A DNA stretch of 64,000 bases from Raineyella sp044508675. GTDB lineage: Bacteria > Actinomycetota > Actinomycetes > Propionibacteriales > Propionibacteriaceae. A program made the position numbers and the translations under genes. Positions 27,314 through 35,939 of the stretch are shown piece after piece (the first letter of the stretch is position 1; each line of letters begins with the position of its first letter). The stretch lies in contig JBIQHF010000002.1 in assembly GCA_044508675.1 (NCBI GenBank), positions 1-64,000 on the forward strand, in the 5' to 3' direction. The notes beneath the pieces were generated by a model. That model worked only from the letters and a program-made list of their open reading frames with translations, had not been told where the DNA came from and searched no databases.

Positions 27314-29158
27314 GTGTCACACAGCGTTCTCGAGCCCGGCCGGACCGCCCCGTCCCTGCTGCGCAACTTCTCCATCATCGCGCACATCGACCACGGCAAG
27401 TCTACCCTCGCCGACCGGATGCTGCAGCTCACCAAGCTGGTGGATGACCGCACCATGCGGGCCCAGTACCTGGACCGGATGGATATTGAGCGCGAGCGTG
27501 GCATCACGATCAAGTCGCAGGCCGTCCGGATGCCCTGGGTCGTCGACGGGCAGACGTACGCCCTGAACATGATCGACACCCCCGGTCACGTCGACTTCAC
27601 CTACGAGGTTTCCCGCTCGCTGGAGGCCTGTGAGGGCGCGCTGCTGCTGGTCGACGCGGCGCAGGGGATCGAGGCCCAGACCCTCGCCAATCTCTACCTG
27701 GCGCTCAACGCCGACATCGAGATCATCCCGGTGCTGAACAAGATCGACCTGCCCGGCGCCGAGCCGGAGAAGTACGCCGAGGAGTTGGCCGGCATCATCG
27801 GCTGCGAGCCCGACGAGGTGCTGCGGGTCTCCGCCAAGACAGGCGTGGGCGTGCCTGAGCTGATGGACCGGATCGTGGAGCGGGTGCCGGCGCCCCAGGG
27901 CGATGCGGATGCGCCGGCCCGGGCCCTGATCTTCGACTCCGTCTACGACGTCTACCGCGGCGTCGTCACGTACGTACGAGTCGTCGACGGGCAGCTGCGG
28001 GCCCGGGAGAAGATCCAGATGATGTCAAGCCGGGCGACCCACGAGTTGCTCGAGATCGGTGTGATCTCACCGGAGCCGACGAAGGGGGCGGCCCTCGGCG
28101 TCGGCGAGGTGGGCTACCTGATCACCGGGGTGAAGGACGTGCGCCAGTCCCGGGTGGGTGACACTGTCACCTCGACCGTCCGGCCCGCCACGGAGGCGCT
28201 GTCCGGCTACGCGCACCCGAACCCGATGGTCTACTCGGGCCTCTACCCGATCGACGCCTCCGACTACCCGGAGCTGCGCGAGGCCCTGGACAAGCTGCAG
28301 CTCAACGACGCCGCCCTGGTCTACGAGCCGGAGACCTCGACCGCGCTCGGCTTCGGCTACCGGGTCGGCTTCTTGGGGCTGCTGCACATGGAGATCGTCC
28401 GCGAGCGCCTGGAGCGCGAGTTCGGCCTCGACCTCATCTCGACCGCCCCGAACGTCGTCTACCGGCTGGTCATGGAGAACGGCGAGGAGCGCATCGTCAC
28501 GAACCCGTCCGAGTACCCGACCGACGGGAAGATCGCCCAGGTGTTCGAGCCGGTCGTGGACGCGACGATCCTGGCCCCGGCCGAGTTCATCGGCACCATC
28601 CTCGAGTTGTGCCAGGCCAAGCGCGGCGTCCAGAAGGGGATGGACTACCTCTCCTCGGACCGGGTGGAGATCCGGTACACGCTGCCGCTGGCCGAGATCG
28701 TCTTCGACTTCTTCGACCAACTCAAGTCCCGGACCAAGGGCTACGCCTCGTTGGACTACCACGAGTCGGGGGAGCAGGAATCGGACCTGGTGAAGGTCGA
28801 CATCCTGCTGCAGGGGGAGACGGTCGACGCGTTCTCGTCGATCGCGCACCGCGACCACGCGTACGCGTACGGCACGATGATGGCCACCAAGCTGAAGGAC
28901 CTCATTCCGCGCCAGCAGTTCGAGGTGCCGATCCAGGCCGCGATCGGCTCCCGCGTCATCGCCCGGGAGACGATCCGTGCGATCCGCAAGGACGTGCTGG
29001 CCAAGTGCTACGGCGGCGACATCAGCCGCAAGCGCAAGCTGCTGGAGAAGCAGAAGGAGGGCAAGAAGCGGATGAAGACCATCGGACGGGTCGAGGTCCC
29101 GCAGGAGGCCTTCGTCGCCGCGCTGTCCACTACCGAGCCGGACAAGAAGGACAAGTAG
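27314..29158 (+). CDS. lepA: elongation factor 4 (LepA), ribosome-associated GTPase
   Basis: A 614-residue translational GTPase. G1 is AHIDHGKSTL, the switch I region carries RGITIKSQAVRM, G3 is DTPGHVDF and G4 is NKIDLP. Domains II and III follow, then the LepA-specific C-terminal region (RNFSIIAHIDHG start; KDLIPRQQFEVPIQAAIG; GGDISRKRKLLEKQKEGKKRMK). It promotes accurate 30S biogenesis and translocation under stress. GTG 27314 with an AGGAG element 9-10 bases upstream matches family starts. The frame extends 57 codons upstream to a GTG at 27143, but that Pro/Arg-rich extension is unlike LepA. A TAGATT box lies at 27112-27117. Confidence 0.95.
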   Translation: MSHSVLEPGRTAPSLLRNFSIIAHIDHGKSTLADRMLQLTKLVDDRTMRAQYLDRMDIERERGITIKSQAVRMPWVVDGQTYALNMIDTPGHVDFTYEVSRSLEACEGALLLVDAAQGIEAQTLANLYLALNADIEIIPVLNKIDLPGAEPEKYAEELAGIIGCEPDEVLRVSAKTGVGVPELMDRIVERVPAPQGDADAPARALIFDSVYDVYRGVVTYVRVVDGQLRAREKIQMMSSRATHELLEIGVISPEPTKGAALGVGEVGYLITGVKDVRQSRVGDTVTSTVRPATEALSGYAHPNPMVYSGLYPIDASDYPELREALDKLQLNDAALVYEPETSTALGFGYRVGFLGLLHMEIVRERLEREFGLDLISTAPNVVYRLVMENGEERIVTNPSEYPTDGKIAQVFEPVVDATILAPAEFIGTILELCQAKRGVQKGMDYLSSDRVEIRYTLPLAEIVFDFFDQLKSRTKGYASLDYHESGEQESDLVKVDILLQGETVDAFSSIAHRDHAYAYGTMMATKLKDLIPRQQFEVPIQAAIGSRVIARETIRAIRKDVLAKCYGGDISRKRKLLEKQKEGKKRMKTIGRVEVPQEAFVAALSTTEPDKKDK

Positions 29159-29393
29159 CAGCACCTGTGAGCCCGGTGAAAGTGTGGGCAAGCAGTTTTG
29201 ACCGTCGCTGAGCGCGTGGCACGGTGGAAGCAGGGCCAAGGGCGGTCCGGTCCACTGTTCCCTGCACGACGGAGGTCACACCATTTCTTTCACGACGACC
29301 CACGCATCCCCTGCGGATGAACGGGACGACGACCGGAAGGACGCCCTACCCCCGGCCGCACCGTTTGGAGAGCTCGACACCGACAGCGCCGAG

Positions 29394-30347
29394 GTGTCGG
29401 ACACGACCCGCCTCAATCCGCTGCCGGTGAAGCCAAGGCCGGGAAAGTCGCCTGCGACGGCACCCGACTCGAGCTCGGTGGACGCGGGGTCGGCCGAGGC
29501 AGAGGGGGCGGCGGAGAAACCCCGTTGGAACCTTCCGCACTGGGCCAGCGTGCTGGCCGGTGCTGCGGCCGCGGCAACGTCCACACTGGTCGGTGGCCAG
29601 TTGGGAGTTGCCGGAACGGTCGCCGGGGCGGCACTGGCGAGTATCGTCACGACGCTCGCGCTCAACCTGTATGACAACACGCTGCGGCGGGCCGGTCATG
29701 GCGTGCGCACGGCGGCCCAACGGGTGAAGAACGTCAAGCCGGCCGAGCTCGAACGCCGGTCGGTTGCCGGCGGAAAGGCCACGGCAGTTTTCGGCGCGCA
29801 GCAGCCGTCGGGCCAGGACCAGCCATCGGGCAAGGAGCCGGCGTCGGGCGCGTCCCGCCCCCGCATCAGCCGGAAGATGATCATCTGGACGGTGATCACA
29901 GCAGTGATCGGTACCGTCCTCGGCCTGGGCATCATGGTCGGCCTGGAGCGCAGCACCCCGGCCCCGATCACCCCGGGCACCAGCGAGTTGGCCGGCACGA
30001 CCGAGAAGCCGGGTGCCGACACGCCCTCGAACGGGGACCGTACGCACGACGGCTCCCCCGGTTCTGGCACCACGGACTCCAAGGGGGTCAACCCGAACGT
30101 GGCCGAACCCGATACCCGCCGCTCGCCCCTCGACGGTGCCGCCTCCACCGCGCCGACCGCACGTCCCAGCACCGCCGCCAGCACGGATACCGGCACGACA
30201 CAGGACAACAGGCAGGCCCCGGATCCCAACACCGGAAACGGCTTGGACGGCACCACGTCGGACGGCACCACGTCGGGCAGCTCCTCGATCGGAGGCACCG
30301 ACGCTGCCGGCACCACCGGTGACGCCGGGACGATCACCGGCCGATAG
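29394..30347 (+). CDS. hypothetical membrane protein with long disordered Thr/Ser/Gly tail
   Basis: A 317-residue protein from GTG 29394. A polar N-terminus leads to a hydrophobic Ala/Gly/Val segment (residues about 48-84, SVLAGAAAAATSTLVGGQLG...). A basic stretch follows (TLRRAGHGVRTAAQRVKNV), then a second hydrophobic segment (about 159-182, MIIWTVITAVIGTVLGLGIMVGL) and an about 130-residue Thr/Ser/Gly/Asp-rich tail, presumably outside the cell. The family is not recognised. GTG 29394 has no ribosome site. The same frame is open upstream to an ATT at 29283 preceded by a perfect GGAGGT with 6-base spacing, so the true protein may be 37 residues longer. Confidence 0.6.
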   Translation: MSDTTRLNPLPVKPRPGKSPATAPDSSSVDAGSAEAEGAAEKPRWNLPHWASVLAGAAAAATSTLVGGQLGVAGTVAGAALASIVTTLALNLYDNTLRRAGHGVRTAAQRVKNVKPAELERRSVAGGKATAVFGAQQPSGQDQPSGKEPASGASRPRISRKMIIWTVITAVIGTVLGLGIMVGLERSTPAPITPGTSELAGTTEKPGADTPSNGDRTHDGSPGSGTTDSKGVNPNVAEPDTRRSPLDGAASTAPTARPSTAASTDTGTTQDNRQAPDPNTGNGLDGTTSDGTTSGSSSIGGTDAAGTTGDAGTITGR

Positions 30348-30401
30348 CACCGTTGTCTCTTCGCCGGCCGGGCCGTACGAGGCCCGGCTAGCATGCCTGT
30401 C

Positions 30402-31619
30402 ATGCCCCGACCCCAGCACGTGCACATGCTGTCCATGCACACCTCGCCGCTGGCGCAACCCGGGGTCGGCGACGCGGGCGGCATGAACGTGTACGTCGCC
30501 CACCTGTCCCGCGAGCTCGCCGAGCTCGGCGTTCCGGTGACCATGTGGGCCGCCCGACGGGATCCCGAGGATCCGGACCGGGTCGTGGTGGCGGACGGTC
30601 TCGACGTACGCCACGTCACGCTGCCCGCAGGGCCGGACGGCGGCGTGGGCAAGAACGACCTGCGCCACCATGTCGATGCCTTCGCCGATGCGGTCTCCCG
30701 GGTGGCCGGAAACGCTCCGGGTCAGTTGGTCCATGCGCACTACTGGCTGTCAGGGGTGGCCGGGCTGCGGGTGGCTGGACTACTGGGGGTGCCGCTGGTG
30801 TCCACCCTGCACACCGCAGCGCTGGTGAAGAACCTGCGCGCCGCCGTCGGTGAGGACCCAGAACCGGACTACCGCATCGCGGGCGAGCAGCAGGTGGTCG
30901 ACGGCTCGGACGCCCTGGTGGTCAACACCGTCACCGAAGGTCGCCAGATGGTCGACCTCTACGGCGCCCGCGCCTCCCACCTGCACGTCATCACACCGGG
31001 TATCGACCCGACGGTGCACCACCCACCCCACCCGGATCCACGTGATCGGATGTCGACCGAAGGGCCGGTCGAGGTGTTGATGGCTGCTCGACTGCAGCCC
31101 TTGAAGGGGCCCGGGCTCCTGATCGAGGCGATCCACATCCTGGTCGCGGACCACGTGCGGCTACATCTCACGATCGTCGGCAGTGGCGACCCCGACTATC
31201 TCCGTTGGCTGCATTGGCTGGTCGACCGTCACGGGTTGGCTGCCGAGGTCACGTTCCGGCCGGCCCTGCCGGCACCGGCGCTGGCCGAACGGATGCGTTC
31301 CGCCGACATTCTCGCCGTCCCGTCCTCGTCCGAGACGTTCGGCCTGGTCGCCCTCGAGGCACAGGCCTGCGCCACCCCCGTGGTCGCGAGCAGAATCGAC
31401 GGACTCACCGGTGCGGTGCAGAACGGCTTCACCGGGATTCTCGTCCCGGAGCGTACGCCGCAGGCGTGGGCTGCGGCGCTGCGTACGCTGATCGAGGACC
31501 CAGAGCTGCGCCGCAGGCTCGGCCGGGCCGCCGCGGACCGGGCAGGTGAGATGACCTGGGCCTCGACGGCTGCGCAGACCGTCGAGGTCTACTCCGATCT
31601 CCTGGATCGGCAGGACTGA
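30402..31619 (+). CDS. mshA: D-inositol-3-phosphate glycosyltransferase (mycothiol synthesis)
   Basis: A 405-residue GT4 glycosyltransferase that joins N-acetylglucosamine from UDP-GlcNAc to 1D-myo-inositol 3-phosphate, the first step of mycothiol synthesis. Features are the N-terminal acceptor domain with QPGVGDAGGMNVYVAHLSRELAELG, LVHAHYWLSGVAGL and STLHTAALVKN, and the C-terminal donor domain with ARLQPLKGPGLLIEAI and the E-x7-E element SSSETFGLVALEAQACATPVVAS. The neighbouring inositol-3-phosphate synthase gene (33469-34554) supplies its acceptor. ATG 30402 lies 7 bases after TAGCAT (30389-30394), so the in-frame ATG at 30393 overlaps the -10 box and is unlikely to be used. Confidence 0.92.
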   Translation: MPRPQHVHMLSMHTSPLAQPGVGDAGGMNVYVAHLSRELAELGVPVTMWAARRDPEDPDRVVVADGLDVRHVTLPAGPDGGVGKNDLRHHVDAFADAVSRVAGNAPGQLVHAHYWLSGVAGLRVAGLLGVPLVSTLHTAALVKNLRAAVGEDPEPDYRIAGEQQVVDGSDALVVNTVTEGRQMVDLYGARASHLHVITPGIDPTVHHPPHPDPRDRMSTEGPVEVLMAARLQPLKGPGLLIEAIHILVADHVRLHLTIVGSGDPDYLRWLHWLVDRHGLAAEVTFRPALPAPALAERMRSADILAVPSSSETFGLVALEAQACATPVVASRIDGLTGAVQNGFTGILVPERTPQAWAAALRTLIEDPELRRRLGRAAADRAGEMTWASTAAQTVEVYSDLLDRQD

Positions 31620-31647
31620 AGTCGTCCAACGGGACGCCCGACGCGGC

Positions 31648-31675
31648 CGGAGACGTTCCCGCGGGAACGTCTCCG
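31648..31675. terminator. 28-bp perfect palindrome after mshA
   Basis: Both arms read CGGAGACGTTCCCG from their 5' ends, so the site is fully self-complementary without a loop. Folding as RNA would leave a 4-base turn and a 12-bp stem about 30 bases after the mshA stop. It may be a terminator or a protein-binding site. Confidence 0.55.
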
Positions 31676-31690
31676 CGGGTCCCGGGTGTG

Positions 31691-31732
31691 GGGTCCCGGG
31701 TCCCGGGTCCCGGGTCCCGGGTCCCGGGTCCC
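31691..31732. repeat. heptamer tandem repeat GGGTCCC, six copies
   Basis: Six exact GGGTCCC units, with GGGTGTGG at both ends (31684-31691 and 31733-31740). Each GGGTCCC is nearly self-complementary, so the array can fold on itself. Confidence 0.9.
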
Positions 31733-31931
31733 GGGTGTGGGCGTTCCCGCGTTCCCGCGGGAACGTCAACGGCGCTGTCGGCCTCACGTTCGGGCCATCT
31801 GTTGTTCGGGTGGTGTCCGGGGCTGTGGATTTCGGGTTCAGTCGATGTGGTTGTCCACAGATTCGTCGAGGTGGCCCCGACGGCGCCCTACGTCGTGTAG
31901 GACAGGTGGTGGCTGACCGAGGGGATGAGGG

Positions 31932-32516
31932 ATGGGCCTGAAGACGATGCTGTCCGGTGTGGCGAGCGCGGGGATTGCGGTGGGGTTGTTGGGAGGGTGT
32001 GGTACTGCGTCGCGGTCGGGTCCGGATCCGGTGCCGACCTGGTCGTGTACTGCGGATGGTTCGGGGGAGCCGTGTACCGAGGCGAAGGCAGCGGCTCAGG
32101 CCGAGGAGGCGGAGGCGTACGCGGAGGCGATGCACGCGTACCGGGAGTTCACCAAGGAACGGAACCGGATCATGGCCGCCGGTGGGCTCGAATCGCCTCC
32201 CAGCGAGGTCTTTGAGCGTTATGCCGCCGGCGAATATCTGTCCTTTTTCTCGGAGGGCCTTGCCCTGATGTGGGAGATGGGTGAAATCGCTGAGCCAGGA
32301 GTGAAGATCGAAGCCCTGGAGCCCGTATCGGTGGAGGGTGATTCGCTCATCCTCCGTGCCTGTGAAGACGGGCGTGAAAATGTCATCACAGGACCTACGG
32401 GGGAGGTGCTTGGTGTCGGCAGTCGGGGTTCCGTCGATCTGCATTTCGAGCGTCTCGAAGGCCGTTGGGTGATCGTCAACTTCTTCGACAGTGAGGTCGA
32501 GCTGTGCGGTGCCTGA
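31932..32516 (+). CDS. hypothetical lipoprotein
   Basis: A 194-residue exported protein with a lipoprotein signal (lipobox LLGGC, Cys at about residue 23). A Cys-containing segment (WSCTADGSGEPCTEA), an acidic Ala/Glu-rich helix (about 50-85) and a C-terminal beta-rich half follow (LEPVSVEGDSLILRACEDGRENV, SVDLHFERLEGRWVIVNFF). The C-terminal part looks like a small SnoaL/NTF2-like or lipoprotein fold, but no family is recognised. It overlaps the next gene by 13 bases and the two probably form one unit. Third-position G is more frequent than in surrounding genes. Confidence 0.65.
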   Translation: MGLKTMLSGVASAGIAVGLLGGCGTASRSGPDPVPTWSCTADGSGEPCTEAKAAAQAEEAEAYAEAMHAYREFTKERNRIMAAGGLESPPSEVFERYAAGEYLSFFSEGLALMWEMGEIAEPGVKIEALEPVSVEGDSLILRACEDGRENVITGPTGEVLGVGSRGSVDLHFERLEGRWVIVNFFDSEVELCGA

Positions 32517-33301
32517 CGGCAGGGGTCGTTCTCGTATCCGCGGTCATCATGGCTTCGTGTGCTGCTTCCCCTGCCCACGCTGAGGACAGGGCAAGAACGG
32601 ACTGGGCGGGTGCTGTGGGCCAGTCCGGTCGGGATTCGGCGAGGGGTGTGGTGCGCAGTACCACGACGAAGCCGGGGACTGCGGCCCAGCAAGGGACGGC
32701 TGGTTCGGGGTCGGCCAGGGGGGCCGCTGTGTCTGAGGAGCGTTCTTTGGTCGGTGAGGGGGCGGCGGGCAATGGTGGTGGTCCGGTGCTGCTGCCGGCG
32801 CCTGCGTTCACTCCGTATGCCGGGGCGGGGGTGTCGCCGCAGGTGGTGGCCCAGCAGGCGGCGGCTGACCTGCGGTTGCCGGTGCAGGCGGTGCGGGTGG
32901 GGCCGGATCCGTCGTTGAACAAGTGGGACATGCTGGCGGTGGGCTACCCGGTGTGGCTGTGGCGGGAGGGTCCGGTCACGACCAGGGAGTCGGTGGCGTT
33001 GTCGGGGGCCTCGTTGGTGATGGTGGCCACCTATGAGTCGACCTCGTATGACATGGGTGACGGGCAGGTGGTCCGGTGCGCGGTGTCGACGCCGTGGGTG
33101 AAGGGGGCCCAGCCGCCGGGGACGGCGTCGCCGACGTGTGGGTATGTGTATGCGGAGCCGGGGGTGTACACGATCAGGGCGACGCATACGTGGGGCCTGG
33201 AATGGTCGGGGATGGGGCAGTCGGGCTCGTTCCCGTTGACCAACACGTCCTCGACGACCCTGAAGGTAGGGGAGCTGGCCTCGGTGATCATCGAACGCTG
33301 A
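32504..33301 (+). CDS. hypothetical secreted protein
   Basis: A 265-residue protein with an N-terminal signal peptide (about residues 1-26; VVLVSAVIMASCAASPAHA, where a Cys could also give a lipoprotein). A Gly/Ser/Thr linker precedes a C-terminal domain from about residue 100 containing GPVLLPAPAFTPYAGAGVSPQVVAQQAA, WDMLAVGYPVWLW and AEPGVYTIRATHTWGLEWSG. The last segment resembles PKD-like secreted domains of actinobacteria, a tentative match. GTG 32504 lies inside the end of the preceding lipoprotein gene. Codons end in G far more often than in neighbours (GTG, GCG, CCG, TCG), suggesting a different history. Confidence 0.65.
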   Translation: MRCLTAGVVLVSAVIMASCAASPAHAEDRARTDWAGAVGQSGRDSARGVVRSTTTKPGTAAQQGTAGSGSARGAAVSEERSLVGEGAAGNGGGPVLLPAPAFTPYAGAGVSPQVVAQQAAADLRLPVQAVRVGPDPSLNKWDMLAVGYPVWLWREGPVTTRESVALSGASLVMVATYESTSYDMGDGQVVRCAVSTPWVKGAQPPGTASPTCGYVYAEPGVYTIRATHTWGLEWSGMGQSGSFPLTNTSSTTLKVGELASVIIER

Positions 33302-33350
33302 CCTCACGCCGGCCGCTCGGCGCGGACCTGCCCTCGATGGACGATGCCCG

Positions 33351-33410
33351 ATTGACGCCGACCCGATTGACGCCGACCCGATTGACGCCGACCCGAATGA
33401 CGCCGAACGG
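33351..33410. repeat. 15-bp tandem repeat, three exact copies plus one variant
   Basis: ATTGACGCCGACCCG occurs at 33351, 33366 and 33381, with a degenerate fourth copy at 33396-33410 that runs into the terminator stem. Confidence 0.9.
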
Positions 33411-33443
33411 GCGGTCATCCGGATCTACCGGATGACCGCCCGT
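33407..33443. terminator. bidirectional hairpin before the ino1 stop
   Basis: A perfect 16-bp stem (33407-33422 with 33428-33443) with a 5-base loop, between the convergent secreted-protein gene and ino1. Confidence 0.85.
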
Positions 33444-33468
33444 CAGGCGTACGGGGCGCTCTCGACCC

Positions 33469-34554
33469 TCAGCGCTCGAACTCGCCGATGATGAACGCCT
33501 CGAGGTTGGCCCGCGCGACGTCGTCGGGGCGCTGTTCGGGCGGGGACTTCATCAGGTAGGAGGCAGCCGACAGCAGCGGGCCGCCGATGCCACGGTCCAA
33601 ACCGATCTTCGCAGCCCGGATGGCATCGATGATCACGCCGGCAGAGTTGGGGGAGTCCCAGACCTCGAGCTTGTACTCCAGGCTGATCGGAGCGTTGCCG
33701 AAACCGTGTCCTTCCAGCCGCACGAACGCGAACTTGCGGTCCTCGAGCCAACCGACGTAGTCGGACGGGCCGATGTGGACGTCCTTCTCGGCGAACTTGT
33801 GGTCCAGGTTCGAGGTGACGGCCTGGGTCTTGGAGATCTTCTTCGACTCGAGGCGGTCGCGCTCGAGCATGTTCTTGAAGTCCATGTTGCCGCCGACGTT
33901 CAGCTGGTACGTACGGTCGACGGTGTAGCCGCGTTCCTCGAACAGGCGGGCCATCACGCGGTGGGTGATGGTGGCGCCGACCTGGCTCTTGATGTCGTCG
34001 CCGATGATCGGCAGGCCGGCGTCCTCGAACTTCTTCGCCCACTCCGGGGTCCCGGCGATGAACACGGGCAGAGCGTTGACGAAGGCGCAGCCGGCATCGA
34101 TCGCGCACTGGGCGTAGAAGCGGTCCGCATCCTCCGACCCGACCGGCAGGTACGACACCAGCACGTCGACCTCGGCGCCCTTCAGGGCAGCCACCACGTC
34201 GACCGGCTCTGCGTCCGACTCGGTGATGGTCTCCCGGTAGTACTTGCCCAGACCGTCAAGGGTGTGCCCGCGCAGGACCTTGACACCGGTGGTCGGCACT
34301 TCGCAGATCGTGTGCGTGTTGTTCTGGCCGGCATGGATGGCCTCGGCCAGGTCCAGGCCCACCTTGTCGGCATCAACGTCGAAGGCTGCCACGAACTGCA
34401 CGTCATTGACGTGGTAGTCCCCGAACTTCACGTGCATCAGACCGGGCACGGTATCGGCGGGGTCGGCATCCCGGTAGAAGTGCACGCCCTGAACCAGAGA
34501 CGAGGCACAGTTGCCCACGCCGACAATGGCGACGCGGATCGGATGATCGGACAC
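33469..34554 (-). CDS. ino1: inositol-3-phosphate synthase
   Basis: A 361-residue NAD+-dependent enzyme that isomerises glucose 6-phosphate to 1D-myo-inositol 3-phosphate, the precursor of mycothiol and phosphatidylinositol. It shows the dinucleotide motif VAIVGVGNCASSLVQGV at the N-terminus, SYLPVGSEDADRFYAQCAIDAGCAFVNALPVFI, the GDDIKSQVGATITHR core, GGNMDFKNMLERDRLESKKISKTQAV, and SDYVGWLEDRKFAFVRLEGHGFGNAP. Length fits the shorter bacterial type. GTG 34554 has AGGAGA 3 bases upstream; the frame is open further but not conserved. Its product is the acceptor for MshA encoded 1.9 kb away. Confidence 0.93.
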   Translation of the reverse strand: MSDHPIRVAIVGVGNCASSLVQGVHFYRDADPADTVPGLMHVKFGDYHVNDVQFVAAFDVDADKVGLDLAEAIHAGQNNTHTICEVPTTGVKVLRGHTLDGLGKYYRETITESDAEPVDVVAALKGAEVDVLVSYLPVGSEDADRFYAQCAIDAGCAFVNALPVFIAGTPEWAKKFEDAGLPIIGDDIKSQVGATITHRVMARLFEERGYTVDRTYQLNVGGNMDFKNMLERDRLESKKISKTQAVTSNLDHKFAEKDVHIGPSDYVGWLEDRKFAFVRLEGHGFGNAPISLEYKLEVWDSPNSAGVIIDAIRAAKIGLDRGIGGPLLSAASYLMKSPPEQRPDDVARANLEAFIIGEFER

Positions 34555-34675
34555 GATTCTCCTAGGGTGAACGGCATGCGAGCACCCCTCAGAACGGTGC
34601 TCCAACGGTCAAATATCCCACGAGCTGGACCCGCGGGGCAGAATAGTCCGCGATGAGGAAAGGACACTGACCTGC

Positions 34676-35893
34676 ATGCCATCCACCCTCCCGGACGGGG
34701 ATCCGGTACCGGCTGACGGCTCCCTGCCCCCGGCGGCCCTCGCCGACATCGGTTCGCGGCCCCTTGAGATCTACCTGCACGTGCCGTTCTGCAGCACCCG
34801 CTGCGGCTACTGCGACTTCAACACCTACACCTCCGAGCAGCTCGGCACCGAGCCGGGCGCGGCCCGCGACACGTACGTCGACGCGGCCCTGGCCGAGCTC
34901 GACATCGCAGCCCGTACGCTCGGGCCGCAGGCCCCGGCGGTCTCCACGATCTTCGTCGGCGGCGGCACCCCGACCCTGCTGCCCCCCGGCGACCTGGTGC
35001 GCTTCGTGGACGGGGTCCGGGACCGCTTCGGCCTGGTCGAGGGCGCGGAGGTCACCACCGAGTCGAACCCGGACTCGATCGACGCCGACGGACTGGCGGA
35101 GCTCGCCGCCGGCGGCTTCAACCGCATCTCGTTCGGCATGCAGTCGGCCGACGAGTCCGTGCTGCGGCTGCTGGACCGGATGCACACCCCGGGGCGGGCG
35201 GCGCAGATGGTCGGCCTGGCCAGGCAGGCCGGCTTGGCGCACGTGTCGCTGGACCTGATCTACGGCACGCCGGGGGAGAGCGTCGACTCCTGGCGCAACA
35301 CCCTGCGCGCCGCGCTGGCCGCCGGCCCCGACCACCTGTCGGCGTACGCGCTGATCGTGGAGGAGGGCACCCGGTTCGCCGCCCGGGTCCGGCGCGGGGA
35401 GGTCCCGATGACCGATGACGATGACCTGGCCGACAAGTACCTGGTCGCCGAGGAGGAGCTGACCGCAGCCGGCCTGTCCTGGTACGAGGTGAGCAACTGG
35501 GCCCGTACACCGGCCGATCGCTGCCACCACAACCGCGGCTACTGGCAGGCCGCGAACTGGTGGGGCATCGGTCCCGGTGCGCACAGCCACATCGGCGGCG
35601 TACGGTTCTGGAATCGCAAGCACCCGGCCGCGTACGCGCAGGCGCTCGCCGCCGGGACCACCCCGGCCCAGGGGCAGGAGATGCTCACCGCCGAGCAGCG
35701 ACGGGTCGAGCGGGTGCTGCTGGAGCTGCGGCTGGCCGAGGGGCTGCCACTGGAGGTGCTCACCGCGACCGAGCGCCGACGCGTCCCCGACCTGGTGGCG
35801 CGTGGCCTGGCCGAGGTAGTTGATGAGCGCCTGGTGCTGACCCTGCGCGGCCGGCTGCTGGCCGACGGGATCGTCCTGGACCTGCTCGATTGA
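34676..35893 (+). CDS. hemW: radical SAM protein HemW (heme chaperone, coproporphyrinogen III oxidase-like)
   Basis: A 405-residue radical SAM protein. The [4Fe-4S]/SAM motif is VPFCSTRCGYCDFNTY near residue 40. GGGTPTLL, TTESNPDSIDADGLAELAAGGFNRISFGMQS and LIYGTPGES follow, with the HemW C-terminal domain at about 300-400. The CxxxCxxC without the extra Cys of HemN supports HemW, which inserts heme into target proteins, rather than an oxidase. It follows lepA in many actinobacteria; here the mycothiol and secreted-protein genes intervene. A possible AAAGGA site lies about 12-14 bases before ATG 34676. Confidence 0.9.
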   Translation: MPSTLPDGDPVPADGSLPPAALADIGSRPLEIYLHVPFCSTRCGYCDFNTYTSEQLGTEPGAARDTYVDAALAELDIAARTLGPQAPAVSTIFVGGGTPTLLPPGDLVRFVDGVRDRFGLVEGAEVTTESNPDSIDADGLAELAAGGFNRISFGMQSADESVLRLLDRMHTPGRAAQMVGLARQAGLAHVSLDLIYGTPGESVDSWRNTLRAALAAGPDHLSAYALIVEEGTRFAARVRRGEVPMTDDDDLADKYLVAEEELTAAGLSWYEVSNWARTPADRCHHNRGYWQAANWWGIGPGAHSHIGGVRFWNRKHPAAYAQALAAGTTPAQGQEMLTAEQRRVERVLLELRLAEGLPLEVLTATERRRVPDLVARGLAEVVDERLVLTLRGRLLADGIVLDLLD

Positions 35894-35939
35894 GGCGTGT
35901 CGTGCGGTCGGGGGACCCCTGGCGGCCTAGGGTCACGTC

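Larger units (their letters stand above)
31620..31931. other. 312-bp intergenic region with palindromes and a heptamer array
   Basis: No gene is seen. It holds a 28-bp perfect palindrome (31648-31675) just after mshA, six tandem GGGTCCC heptamers (31691-31732) bracketed by GGGTGTGG on both sides, and a second palindrome (31750-31765) sharing the core GTTCCCGCGGGAAC with the first. The right half (about 31790-31931) is T/G-richer and probably carries the promoter of the following lipoprotein gene. Confidence 0.8.

Noticed and set aside
31684..31740. Possible CRISPR array at the heptamer repeats
   Set aside because: The 7-bp units are contiguous with no spacers and no cas genes are near.
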